Positions 22,688 to 33,583 are shown, counted from the first letter of the stretch. The stretch is DNA of 64,000 bases from Poecilobothrus nobilitatus (GCA_947095535.1 OX352773.1:106220185-106284184), one strand, 5' to 3'. Translations and numbers: made by a program. The notes: generated from the sequence alone by a model not told the origin.

Positions 22688-22950
22688 CAGTAAAACATAA
22701 ACTTAACTGGCTCCATGTGTGTAGGCTTAGAAATGATGTATCTGCAACTGATCTTTTGAATATTGTTGCGGATAAGTCTCATAGCAATTCTTCATCAATT
22801 GTATGAAAATCACTTCGAAAATCAATTAGATAAAACTTTAAACAATATTGCCTCAAAAAACGAATTGGGTGCCCAATTGCAAATAAGAAGTTAGCCTCCG
22901 GCGGGAATATACCTGATGCCGAAGATGATCAATTTCCTTTCGCTTTTCCT

Positions 22951-23750
22951 GTGATTTTAAGCAACTCAGCCACTGTAAATGTTTCTAATTCTTTCACTAA
23001 ATCTTTAAATATTTATTATCAAAATATTAATGGGATGCGTACTAAACTGAGAGATTTTAAAAGAGCTGTACTGGAAAATTACTTTGATGTGATTGGGCTT
23101 ACTGGAACTTGGCTTTATCCAGGTATATATTCATCTGAATTCTTTGATGAACAATGTTATAACTGCTTCAGAGCTGATCGCTGTCAACATCAATCTCGAA
23201 AAGGTGGAGGAGTACTGATTGCTGTGCGTAGGAAATTTAATTGCTTACCAATCTCTCTTGAACATGCCTCTGTCGAACAGATATGTATTATGATTTTTGA
23301 TCCATTTGGTATTGGATCAGATTTTTTTGTTTGCTTATCATATATTCCTCCAAATTTTTCTTTTGAAATTTATAAGCTACATACTGACAATATTGTGGAT
23401 TTATTGAGAAGGACGTAAACTCAAGTGTCTTCAGGAGCTTAGTCATATTTTATTGATGGATTACTGGCACATGACTTAATACAAATCAACAATGTGTCTA
23501 ACATGTTTGGTAAATTTCTTGGTTTGATATTTGCATCGAGTGATTTTCATTATGCTGTTAAAACTGTTGAGTTTCCTTTAGCTGTAAATGATTGCCACCA
23601 TTCACCGGTAATTACTGAGCTGAAACTTTATCATTTTCATTCAAATGATGCTATTATTAATCGGTCGAAGACGGTTGCTGAATATAATTTTAGAAAGGTA
23701 GATTTTCATGCAATGAATTTGTATTTTCATAATTTGGATTGGATATAGAA
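22951..23750 (+). pseudogene. LINE endonuclease domain
   Basis: Frame 22951-23418 begins the AP-type endonuclease: NIYYQNINGMRTK, then the catalytic-glutamate block reading LTGTWLYP where TETWL is expected, so the catalytic Glu appears changed to Gly. The KGGGVLIAV block and YIPPN follow. After two stops near 23416-23440 the same frame resumes at 23494-23748 with NDCHHSPV, the C-terminal His block (usually SDH.P). Likely inactive. Confidence 0.75.
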
Positions 23751-24257
23751 TTAATTCTACTAATGACTTAAATTGTTATTATGAATATTTTTTAAATAGC
23801 GTTAATAATGCATTTCATGCTTTTGTTCCTTTGAGACGTCCCGTAGGCAATTATGGTCCGAAGTGGATAACAAGGGGATTAAAAAGACTCAAAAATGCCA
23901 AAAACAAGACGCAATAAAAAGTACACTATTTCTCTGAGCGATAAGGACCGTAAAGTATTTCTACACCTTAGACGTGAATATGAGTTTCTACATAGATTCT
24001 TATATAAACAATATATGCCACAAATGAAAGATGATATTAGGAATGACCCTAAACGATTTTGGGTTCATGTCAATCGAGTTAGAAATAGCTCAGCTTTGCC
24101 TGTCCATATGACTTATATGTCTAAGAGCTCTTTGGATATGCAGTCCAAAGTGAATCTTTTTGCTAAATTTAGTGGAATTTATAGTGATAGTCGGTCTCTA
24201 AGCATTGATTGTAGTAAGATTAACTCAGAAAGTAATCTTAAATATAGGGGAGCTTAG
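23751..24257 (+). pseudogene. LINE endonuclease-RT linker
   Basis: Frame 23895-24257 (120 codons) is basic and carries DPKRFWVHVNRVRNSSALP, the conserved linker block before RT in CR1/Jockey elements. A frameshift near 24250 leads into the RT frames. Confidence 0.7.
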
Positions 24258-25124
24258 TATTTCTGAAAATGATATCCTGGAGTTTATTAATGAACTTGAT
24301 AATAATCATAGAACGGATTCTGATAATATTTGTAACTTGTTTTTAAAGAGCTGCAGATGTCTCTCCTTGCCATTGCAACTACTTCTAATTATTCTTTACA
24401 CACGAGCGAATTTCTAGACAGGTGGAAAATTTCTTCGTTAACTCCTATTTTCAAATCTGGACTGAAACATAAGGTAGAAAACTGTAGGGGTATTACAAAG
24501 TTAATGGTAATTCCGAAAGTTTTTGAGAAGATTGTGCATAAGAACATTTATCGTGAGATTAGTGGTGCTATTAGTCTGTACTAACATGGTTTTACTACCG
24601 GTAGGTCCATCACATCGAATTTAGCAATTTTTTTTTTTGGTTATTAATGCTATTGAAAACGGATTTCAGTTGATTCAGTGTATTTGGATTTTTCAAAAGC
24701 CTTTGATCGTGTTCCATTATCATTACTGTGTGGAAAGTTGTCTGCTTTAGATTTTCGATGAGTCATTTTGAAATGGCTTGTGTCTTACTTATGCAATAGG
24801 AAGCAGTTTGTTAAGATAGGTAATTTTCAGTCGAATGAGTTTAATGTTTATTCTGGTGCACCACAAGGTAGTCACCTAGGGCTATTACTGTTTATCTTAA
24901 TGATTAACGACATCGCCTTGGAATTACAATATAGTCAAATCTTATTGTATGCTGATGATTTAAAAATTTATTACAAAATTACTAGTATCCAGGATTGTCT
25001 GCAGTTGCAACATGATGTGAATAATATTCAATGTTGGTGTGTACAAAATAATTTCACCCGAAATATGTCCAAATGTTCCGTGATATCGTTTAGTCATAGT
25101 GTTAATCCAATTGGCTTGCAATGA
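24205..25124 (+). pseudogene. LINE reverse transcriptase core
   Basis: Frames 24205-24417, 24357-24584 and 24768-25124 give the RT blocks in order: RWKISSLTPIFKSG, IPKVFEKIVH, the SKAFDRVPLSLL block near 24700 (first catalytic Asp), APQGSHLGLLLFILMINDI and YADDLKIYYKI. The YADD box (24948-24959) is intact. A T-run insertion at about 24630 and shifts between the frames break it. Confidence 0.8.
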
Positions 25125-25129
25125 ATAGG

Positions 25130-25538
25130 TGTTGACGAAATAAAAGATTTATGCGTCATAATTAATTACAAATTGTCATTCGGAAAATACTTCGATTATA
25201 TTTGTGCTAAAGGCTTCTCCAGATTGGGATTTTTGAAAAGAAATACTAAAGATTTTTATAATATTTTCACATTGAAAACTTTATATTTTAGCTTAGTTCG
25301 ATCTGTGTTAGTAAATTGCTGTGTTATATGGGATCCAGATTATTATTGTCATATTAGGAAAATTGAGGGGGTACAAAGGGCTTTTACTAGATTTGCTTTA
25401 TTTAAGTTAAATTTAATATCAAAACCAATTGAGTACAGTGTGAGATGTAAGTTACTTGGGATAGATAGCTTGGTGAATATTTATAACTTATTACTAACGC
25501 TACTAATACATTACAATATGTACCTAAAACAATACTAA
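25130..25538 (+). pseudogene. LINE RT C-terminal part
   Basis: Frame 25173-25538 follows a stop at about 25123. It holds FLKRNTKDF and LVRSVLVNCCVIWDP, equivalent to LVRSILEYGHIVWNP in the minus-strand LINE. It ends at 25538, followed by AT-rich DNA. Confidence 0.75.
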
Positions 25539-25540
25539 GA

Positions 25541-25924
25541 TATAATTAAGTTAATGAACTAACATATTTGTTAATCAATATCAATTACATTCATATCGTT
25601 AATGATATATTATAAACATAAGCATATCAAATTTATTGCATTCTTATTGTTATCAAGAAATTATCATATATGGTTAATTATGATTAACGAATCCAATTAT
25701 TAGTTGTATAAGCATTATAACCTAGTAAGTTTATTATTACTAGACGGTCAGTGCAACTGTATTAAGTTTATATGGAATGCAAATGAAACAAAGGTTGACC
25801 ACCTTTGAACGCTTATCATGATAATTGGTTTATTAGATTTAATCATTATGCTATATTTAGCTATATATGTTACATATATATTACAGATTTTATATTGCTG
25901 ATTGCCTTTTTGGATTAAGTTATT
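25541..25924. other. AT-rich DNA after the LINE
   Basis: Possible LINE 3' UTR. No gene, hairpin or repeat was recognised. Confidence 0.4.
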
Positions 25925-26130
25925 GTGACTTCTGACTATTTCGTCCCAGTCGATGGCGTCGGTGTTGCCGGATATCCATTTAAATGCGCTGCCAATTCAG
26001 TTAATTGAGTGCTTGGTTTTTGAAGGATTTTGAGTAAGGTCGGTGATTAATTTTTTTGTTTGCTGAATTTGAAATGTAAGCTGTGGCTTAATGAAATTAC
26101 TTGATGTTGTTTGATTAACTGTTTAGTTGT
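25925..26130 (-). pseudogene. env: Gypsy-group env-like fragment
   Basis: Minus-strand text at about 25998-25935 reads SAFKWISGNTDAIDWDEI. This resembles the W-x-W/KWI-GSPDA..D block behind the cleavage site in env-bearing gypsy elements. It follows gag and protease remnants of the same strand with no polymerase between, so pol has been deleted. Short and degraded. Confidence 0.45.
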
Positions 26131-26540
26131 ATTTTACAGTACCTGGAAGTTCAAGACCCCGGTTCGACTGTATCAACGATTCTAACTGCAGCAGAAGTAA
26201 ATGCTGAGGCTAAAACCATTAGGAATATTAAAATAATTTTAATCCTGGTGGTATTAAAAAGTCGAGTTTGGTATCATTTCCGAATGGTTGAAATAGTTTT
26301 GCGTTGATTTTTTGAGTAATTGTAATATCTACTCTTGTCGAACGGACAGTGAATGATCGTTCTGTTGACCTTGAATTATTAGTCAATTCAGATTTGATAA
26401 AATTTTTCTATATCTATGAGAAAGTTGAGCAATTTACCATCGGCTGTGGCATATTCTAAGTAAGGTATGCTCGAGAGGCTGCGAGTATAAAATTTAACTC
26501 ATCTTCCTCTTCTGGCGCCATTTCGACTTTGTATTCTTGA
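26131..26540 (-). pseudogene. Gypsy-group protease-region remnant
   Basis: In shifting minus-strand frames I read EEEDELNFI, KNFIKSELT and KINAKLFQPFGNDTKLDFLIPPGLK. This matches the retropepsin-to-RT stretch of gypsy/mdg elements. The catalytic DSG/DTG motif is not preserved. Confidence 0.45.
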
Positions 26541-26679
26541 TCATACGGCTATGAATGTCTGGTCTGATTTATCTCTATTGATTTACTACATGGTTCATTC
26601 TCAGGTATTTCCAAATTTAAAACTCTTTATTGCCTTTGTTGTGTATGATATGAATCGTTTTTCATGTTTCATGTAATTT

Positions 26680-27620
26680 ACATTTACAATCATTCATGAT
26701 TCATGTAATTTACTTGTTTTGTTTGGATTGAATGATCTGCATCCATCGAAACTGCTGGTTTTGGCTGAGAAAGCCTGCTTAGTGGATCATCATTCATTTT
26801 TTGTGTGTTTTTGTTGTAGTAATATTTTTTGTTGTAATAAGTTTTTGTTGTAGTAATATTGATTTTGGTACGGTAGTTGGTAATTCATCAGCTTGTTTTG
26901 CAGATGAAAACTTCTTTGCTGTGGTTGGTTGAACGCTGGAATTCTTTTTGAAAGCTATTTTATTTAAGGGGTTATCCTGTTATCCTGTATTGGTATGTTT
27001 CTTACATTCGCATTTTGGATTTCAAGGCAGGAAGAATATACCTCCGGTAATGTTTCTGTATTATAAGCATCGTAGAGATCCCACCATTAAGTCCTCTTAC
27101 AAACACAGATCGACACATCGGCGTTTTTACGATGCGTTTTACTTAGTGTCTCCATTGTTCCTGCAATATATGACGCGGTCTTTATCTTGTTGATTATAAG
27201 CGACAACTGATAGTTAACGCTGATGTGCCAATGATAGCTGATGATAAATGATGTAATGGAAAGGATTTCCTTTATTTAGAGTTTTTGCGATTATTTGACC
27301 ATACAACAAATGGTAATTAGTACGACATAGCAAATGGAACCATTTAACATAGTTAAACCATTTGCTAAGCGACATAGCTACATAGCAAATAGAACCATTT
27401 AACATAGTTGAACCATTTGCTGTGTTGTACTAATTAAGTTACTATTTTATTTTAAGTTTCATTTGCATGGTTTGTGAATTAAGCTTTGATTAATGTCGTT
27501 ATTATTTTTTTCTATGTTGTCTATTTTTTCTTGGAGTTGTTTTATCATTTCCAATTGAAAACTTATTGCTCCGCTCATTTGTTTGACTTCCTCTTAATGT
27601 TGTTTTATGGCGGCTTCCAT
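26680..27620 (-). pseudogene. gag: Gypsy-group gag relic
   Basis: ATG at 27620-27618 opens MEAAIKQH, then a stop, then a coiled-coil-like QLEMIKQLQEKIDNIEKNNNDIN. After an inserted tandem block (27320-27425), later parts are readable at about 27070-26985 (LYDAYNTETLPEVYSSCLEIQ) and 26760-26690 (VSMDADHSIQTKQVNYMN), the C-terminal Gag pattern of env-bearing gypsy elements. Too many stops to encode a protein. Confidence 0.55.
27326..27425. repeat. Two-copy direct repeat
   Basis: GCAAATGGAACCATTTAAC-type sequence with ACATAGTT.AACCATTTGCT occurs at about 27328-27364 and again at 27387-27421. It is an insertion into the gag relic. Confidence 0.75.
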
Positions 27621-27885
27621 GATTTCCTTAATTATTACTAATTCTTAATTTAAATTTTGCTATTTTTAACTCGAAAAGATTTTTGGTTTGTTTTTTATTT
27701 TTAGAATTTAGCAGTTTACATTTTGGCTGAATGCACATTATGAGTATAATTCGCATTTGAATTTTGCTGGATACTTCACAGTGTTTCTTTTTAGCCTAGC
27801 CTGCGGTTTATCCTGGATCTGTTTATTGGTTACTGGATAAGCAACTCGTTATGTTCGCACGGTGGTAATGTTCTGTGACTTCCAG

Positions 27886-27903
27886 GTCCCTGCTCGGGCG
27901 CCA
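27886..27903 (-). other. Primer binding site, tRNA-Lys type
   Basis: On the minus strand the 18 bases read TGGCGCCCGAGCAGGGAC, matching the tRNA-Lys-type primer binding site (usually TGGCGCCCGAACAGGGAC) with one change. It fixes the 5' boundary of the internal region of the minus-strand gypsy relic. The LTR end should lie at 27904 (minus-strand end ...CATAAC). Confidence 0.8.
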
Positions 27904-28048
27904 GTTATGAAATTATAACAGAATTTCTTATAAAAAAATATTTTTTAGGACAAATGTCCACTTTATTAAAAGTTATCACTAATTTAAAGTACAAACTTAA
28001 AATGTGTCTTAATTGCTCAATTTAACCTAATTTATAGTCAATAAATAC
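27904..28048 (-). repeat. Presumed 5' LTR end of gypsy relic
   Basis: Directly outside the primer site. AT-rich with no second copy in the window to define the LTR length. It runs into the Z-family ORF remnant at 28049. Confidence 0.4.
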
Positions 28049-28290
28049 TTATTCAACATTTATTACTTTGTGGGAATGATAAAATAAAACTTTCTCAGGA
28101 GAATATTTCAATGACAAATATGCTGAGTTAGCGTCTGGGTGAAGGCATGTGTTATATGGTGATTTAACTTTAATATCACGCAATATATTAGCTGGATTTT
28201 GGCAATCGTTCTTAATATAATTTAGAAAATTTAATTCCTCAAAAACCAAATTAAGATCTTTTGCAAACGAGTCTGCATCATGCATTGGAA
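28049..28290 (-). pseudogene. Unrecognised repeat-family ORF (Z), C-terminal part
   Basis: A 78-codon frame (28285-28049) with VFEELNFLNYIKNDCQNPAN and a tail ending SPEKVLFYHSHKVINVE. A diverged homologue lies at 31911-31705 (VFEELNRVNSINNDCQ). The presence of two copies shows that it was once a protein-coding part of a repeat. I do not recognise the family. It has no zinc finger, protease or polymerase motif. Confidence 0.5.
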
Positions 28291-28309
28291 ATTGAGTATT
28301 GCCCTTTTT

Positions 28310-28761
28310 CCAAAATTCAAAATCAAAACATACATACTTTTACATATAACTATATTTTTCGCGTTCATCATATTTTTCATTTCTTTTACCGTATCGATGA
28401 ATATCATAATTACAAAATTTTATAAAACCTTTGGTAACATTATAACTATAATATTTATAAGAAAACAAAAGATTCTTAAAAGCGTTGAATAATTTTCTCT
28501 TTAATAGGTCAAATAACTGCTCTAAGCCATAAATAAAAGCACACACACTACTAGCATTCTGTATAATGGTTTGCCTTTCCAAAAAAAGCTTCAACAATAT
28601 GATATACTGTGTCATAATAATAATACTGCATTATAATATGGTACTGTTGTAAAATTCGTTACGTTCACCTTATTCAGGATTATTTTCAAAGCATCTAAAC
28701 GGATTCTCTTTATAATATTTTTATTATTTTGTTTATTATTTGAGTTCATCTTTAATAAAAA
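28310..28761 (-). pseudogene. Unrecognised repeat-family ORF (Z), N-terminal part
   Basis: Starts at ATG 28749-28747 (MNSNNKQNNKNIIK, RLDALKIILNK). It continues after a stop and shift in frame 28615-28340 with CAFIYGLEQLFDLLKRKLFN and SYKYYSYNVTKGFIKFC. The whole stretch is repeated at 46372-46798 with the same start codon. It may be helical and basic. Function unknown. It is cut on its 5' side at 28761 by the satellite-bearing insertion. Confidence 0.55.
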
Positions 28762-29116
28762 CAAGAAAATGTAACAGTAAGTCGATGCAACCGACTTATT
28801 AATACCCTACACCTGAATAATTCGAATTAAATTAACAATCCATAAGTGTTTTTGGCAGCTGCTTGAACTTCTTCCCTTTTCTGTCTTATTCAACTCGAAT
28901 TTCAAGAACGTAAAAGAGGCATCCGCTTGGGATATGCTTGACACCCTTGTATAAAATTTTAAGTTTCTATCTTAATTATTTTCGAAGATTGGTAGTCCTT
29001 GGGATGTTTGTGTCAGCTACCCGAATTGCCACTCCAATTCATCGAATCCATCTCAGGAACATAAAGAAAACTTGCCAGAACACCATTCTATTAAATTTAA
29101 AGGTTCTACTTTTGTT

Positions 29117-30985
29117 GGTTTTGGAGATATGCTCGTTGCTCTTGTGCTCGTCCGGAAGTTTCCAAAATACGAACCCATGGTTCAAATTCTTTCAAATGTC
29201 AGTTTCCAATTTTACAGAAAAGGAAACATAACAGAACACCTTTGTACTAAAAATAAAAGTTCTATCTTTGTTGGTTGTGGAGATATACTCGTTTGCTCTG
29301 GGGCTCGTCCGGAAGCTTCCAAGATTTGAACCCATGGACCAAATCCTCACAAATTTCAGAAACATAAATCAAACATGAAGGAACACCATTCTGCCTAATT
29401 TAAAGGTTATATCTTTGTTGCATTTGGAGATAATATCATTTGCTCTGAGGCTCGTTCGGAAGCTTTCAAAATCCGAACCCAAGGACCAAATCCTCTCAAA
29501 TTTTAGAGGCCTAAATCATACATGAAAGAACACCATTATGCCAAAAGTAAAGGTTATATATTTGTTGGTTTTGGAGATAATCTCATTTGCTCTGGGGCTC
29601 GTTCGGAAGCTTCCAAAATCCAAACCCATGGACCACATCCTCTTAAATTTTAGAGACATAAATCAAACTGGAAGAAACATCATTATAAAAAATTTAAAGG
29701 TTCTATCTTTATTGGTTTTGGAGATAATCTCGTTTGCTCTGGGGCTCGTTCGGAAGTTTCCAAAACCCGAACGAATGGACCAAATCTTCTCACATTTCAG
29801 AGACTTAAATAAAACATGAAAGAACACGACCCTGCCCAATTTAAAGGTTACATCTTTGTTGGTTTTGGAGATAATCTCATTTGCTCTGGTGCTCGTTCGG
29901 AAGCTTCCAAAACCAAACCCATGGACCAAATCCTCTTAAATTTCAGAGACATAAATCAAACACGAAAGAACACCATTGTACCAAATTCAAAGGTTCTACC
30001 TTTGTTCGTATTGGATATAATCTCATTTGCTCTGCGGCTCGTTCGGAAGCTTCCAAAATTCGAATCCACGGTTCAAATTCTTTGAAATTTAAACCCATGG
30101 CCAAATCCTCTCAAATTTCAGAGACTTAAATCAAACATGAAAAAACACCATTCGGCCAAATTTAAAGGTTATATATATTTGTTGTTTTTGGAGATAATCT
30201 CATTTGCTCTGGGGCTCGTTCGGAAGCTTCCAAAATCCAAACCCATGGACCACATCCTCTTAAATTTTAGAGACATAAATCAAACTGGAAGAAACATCAT
30301 TATAAAAAATTTAAAGGTTCTATCTTTATTGGTTTTGGAGATAATCTCGTTTGCTCTGGGGCTCGTTCGGAAGTTTCCAAAACCCGAACCCATGGACCAA
30401 ATCTTCTCACATTTCAGAGACTTAAATAAAACATGAAAGAACACCACCCTGCCAAATTTAAAGGTTATATCTTTGTTGATTTTGGAGATAATCTCATTTG
30501 CTCTGGTGCTCGTTCGGAAGCTTCCAAATCCAAACCCATGGACCAAATCCTCTTAAATTTCAGAGGCCTAAATCATACATGAAAGAATTATTCATACATT
30601 AAGAACCATTCTGCCAAAAGTAAAGGTTATATCTTTATTGGTTTTGGAGATAATCTCATTTGCTCTGGGGCTCGTTCGAAAGCTTCCAAATCCAAACCCA
30701 TAGACCAAATCCTCTTAAATTTCAGAGACATAAATCGAACGGGAAGGAACATCATTGTACAAAATTTAAAGGTTCTATCTTTGTTGGTTTTGGAAATAAT
30801 CTCATTTGCTCTGATGCTCGTTCGGAAGCTTCCAAAACCCAAACCCATGGACCAAATCCTCTTAAATTTCAGAGACATAAATCGAACGGGAAGAAACATC
30901 ATTGTACAAAATTTGAAGGTTCTATCTTTGTTGCTTTTGGAGATAATCTCGTTTGCGGAGATTATCTCCAAAAGCCCGGAATCAT
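29117..30985. repeat. Tandem satellite, period about 147 bp, ~13 units
   Basis: The phrase GGTTTTGGAGATAATCTC and its variants recur at 29117, 29273, 29420, 29577, 29714, 29861, 30007, 30184, 30331, 30478, 30640, 30785 and 30933. Spacings cluster at 146-147 with a few longer or shorter ones. Each unit also holds GCTCGTTCGGAAGCTTCCA and CCCATGGACCAAATCCTCT-type boxes. Frames through the array on both strands (up to 131 codons) are by-products of the repeat, not genes. Confidence 0.9.
30933..30975. repeat. Perfect 18-bp palindrome at the array end
   Basis: 30933-30950 and 30958-30975 are exact reverse complements around a 7-base loop. The arm is the satellite's own GGAGATAATCTC box, so the last unit is joined to an inverted copy. 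Confidence 0.9.
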
Positions 30986-31290
30986 TCGGAAGCTTCCAGA
31001 ATCCGAAGCCATGGACGGATTTTGTCCAGATTCGAACTTAGCCTTTCTTTCGTAATTAGTAACCTACTGTATAAATTTCATCATTATTTTTTAACCTACT
31101 GATAGCATCATTATTTTTTGAGTTATCGTGCGTAGTGACGGACGGACGGACGGACGGACATCGCTAAATCGACTCCGGCGGTGATCCTGATTCAGAATAT
31201 ATATACATGTCTATACCTAACTCGCTTCCTTTTGGTGGTTACAAACACCATACCAAAGTTAATATACCCTATACTTTAGGTGTAGGGTAT

Positions 31291-31704
31291 AAAGAAATAT
31301 TAAATATAATTTTAATAAATATGAAATTAAATTCTATATACCTCCGCAACTTGTGGCAAAGCACAACTGTTAGCTTTTTTATTTGATAAAATATAAAGTT
31401 GTTTATACCTCCAGTTATTGTTGTTTACTGCAATGATATAGTATGGTAGTACTTAAATAATTTTAATATATCACATTCAAATATATAAAGACTATGGAAA
31501 AAGGAGCTATCCCGAATTTTGTAACCAATTCTAAAGTTCCTTCTTATTCAGAATCTCGCATACACAAATATTTAAATACTTTGGAAAAAGGAGCAACCCT
31601 GATTTTGTAACCAACTCTAAAATCCCTCCTAATTTCAAAATGTATATTCGGTCCTTTAATTATTTTATTTATTATTTTGTTTACATATTCTTAATGTTAT
31701 TGAG
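31291..31704 (-). repeat. Z-family 5' flanking region
   Basis: Near-identical to 46799-47190. It holds two direct repeats of about 65 bp (about 31492 and 31560: GGAAAAAGGAGC, TTTTGTAACCAA.TCTAAA). On the minus strand it precedes the Z ATG, so it may be the leader of that repeat. No ORF. Confidence 0.6.
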
Positions 31705-31911
31705 TTAGTTATTGAGTTGAGTTAGCGCCTGGTTGAAATCATGTGTTATATGGTGATTTAACTTTAATATCACGCAATATATTTGCTGAATTTGGCAATC
31801 ATTGTTAATACTATTTACACGATTTAATTCCTCAAAAACTTCCTGTTGGTTATGATTGTGCTCAACAGAATTGTTTACTTTTTCCAGTTTGTTTTCCTGC
31901 GGCAAAATCAT
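31705..31911 (-). pseudogene. Z-family ORF remnant, second copy
   Basis: A 68-codon frame homologous to 28049-28285, in the same orientation and followed by the same leader. This places two Z units in tandem. Function unknown. Confidence 0.5.
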
Positions 31912-32559
31912 TCTAGAGCTACAATTATTTGCGTAACATTTATATATTATCTTATTTTCATGATATTATTTATTTTTCATCAGAGCAGTTTTTCATTTAT
32001 TTCGTAAATAAGTTCACTACTTTTTCTTTTTCCATTTATTTTAATAAAATTTGAACTCATTTTTATATTATCACTTTAATTTATATTACTTTATATTTCT
32101 AGAAATTAACCGGACTAATTCGATTTGAAAATTAGAATAATCTACTATTCGTTTAATGCAACAAATATAATGAATTTAAAATTAACTTTTATATTCTTTG
32201 TGGAAAACAATAAAAAGGTGCTGCACAATGGCTCTACGAACTAACGCCCGAATTGAAAATGAACTAAAGTAAATTTATTTATTTATTACTTAATTCAAGC
32301 ATTTACATTCACATTTAAATAATTCTACTTAATCTAAAATTAATATTAAAGTTATACAAAGCCAAATTTATTTTATAAAAAAATATATTTATATTTCACA
32401 AAATTTTTACAACTATTAAATACAACAAAATAGTGATAAATAATGGAATCCTATGGTATCTAATCAAAAAAGTATTTTCGTGTTTGTAAGTTGATTGCGT
32501 TAATTAATATATTGTTAATGTAGTGTGAATCTGTATAATTATGAACTACTTGAGTAATA
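31912..32559. other. AT-rich DNA without a recognised gene
   Basis: No motif, repeat or ORF could be assigned. It ends where LINE RT text begins on the minus strand. Confidence 0.5.
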
Positions 32560-33240
32560 AAAACAATACCTACCCATAACTGTTTGTCTGCAATCTGCAT
32601 TCTAAAGTATTCATGTCAAGTAATTTGAGACGATTAACATATGAAGGCAATATAAGGGGATTAGATTTAGATTTCTTAAGGCGAACCTTAGGAAATTTTT
32701 TGCATTGCTTCTATTCTAACAATATGTTGATGATAGTGTAGAGAGCAGACCTGATTTGCATACTTCAGAGAAGGACAAACTAAAGTCGTGTAAAGAGGTA
32801 TTATAATATATGGGTCATTAAATTCTCCAGACTATCTTTTTACAAAACCTAGCATTGAGTTTGCTTCACTAATGATTTTGTTAATATCTGTATTAAAGGT
32901 AAGTTTCAAATTAAATCAATCTAAAATTACACCAAGATCATTAAATTCAGTGACTATTTTTATTATGTTGTTATTAAAAGTGTAATTATTTGTGATTAAG
33001 TTTAAAGAGCGGATAAATGAAATGACGGCACATTTATCAATGTTTAAAATAAGATTGTTACATTTACAACAGTTCATAAAGTTATTAAAATCTTTTTGAA
33101 ACGAGTCTACATCATTAATTGATCACACTTCTTTAAAGATTTTGATGTCCTCTGCTTATATTTTTATGAAACTGTTCTGAATAATCTTAGTTACATCATT
33201 TATTGAGATAATAAACAACAATGGTCCAACTGTCACCACT
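32560..33240 (-). pseudogene. Split LINE: RT C-terminal part
   Basis: 3' part of the minus-strand CR1-like LINE that is split by the Polinton. The readable blocks are GPLLFIISINDVTKII, then the catalytic box that reads stop-A-E-D in place of YADD, then NLILNIDKCAVISF, NDLGVILD and PLYTTLVCPSLKYA. Many in-frame stops. RT sequence between the KKRSTAT block (about 33755) and GPLLF (about 33235) is missing and is replaced by a microsatellite and tRNA-like SINE sequence. Confidence 0.75.
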
Positions 33241-33244
33241 GTCA

Positions 33245-33434
33245 CTGTAGCGGCTATTATTATTGGTATTAGTATTCATATTCATATTATTATTATTTTA
33301 CTACAGAGTCAGAGCCATCAGTGGATTACAACGTGCAGCAGTATATAACACCTTACTTGTATGATATAACCAAAGATAGCTCCATTGTAGCAGCTATTAT
33401 TATTATTACTATTATTATTATTACATTATTACTA

Positions 33435-33465
<31 letters not shown>

Positions 33466-33486
33466 TATTATTATTATTATTATTAC

Positions 33487-33583
<97 letters not shown>

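Larger units (their letters stand above)
21794..25540 (+). mobile_element. CR1-like LINE with both ORFs
   Basis: A plus-strand non-LTR retrotransposon of about 3.7 kb with ORF1 (PHD-type finger), endonuclease and RT, in the same order as the minus-strand LINE at 10752-15950 but clearly a different family. The RT catalytic box YADD is intact, but the coding sequence is broken by stops and shifts. The 3' UTR and tail could not be delimited beyond 25540. Confidence 0.75.
28762..31290. mobile_element. 2.5-kb satellite-bearing insertion with inverted ends
   Basis: Left flank (ending CATCTTTAATAAAAA at 28761) and right flank (AAAGAAATATTAAAT from 31291) are contiguous at 46783-46815 in the other Z copy, so 28762-31290 is an insertion with a known empty site. 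Inside its ends, AATACCCTACACCTGAA (about 28800) and TTAGGTGTAGGGTAT (31276-31290) are inverted. An AAGTCG/CGACTT hairpin lies just inside the left edge. Most of it is a 147-bp tandem array. A GGAC run and CATCGCTAAATCGACTC module near the right end resembles sequence common in fly interspersed repeats. No transposase is present, so it is non-autonomous. Confidence 0.75.

Noticed and set aside
29117..30985. Regularly spaced repeats resembling a CRISPR array
   Set aside because: The whole unit repeats, with no unique spacers, in a eukaryotic transposon setting.
29072..31055. Many overlapping ORFs of 80-131 codons on both strands
   Set aside because: All lie inside the 147-bp satellite. The period is a multiple of three, so stop-free frames repeat by chance.
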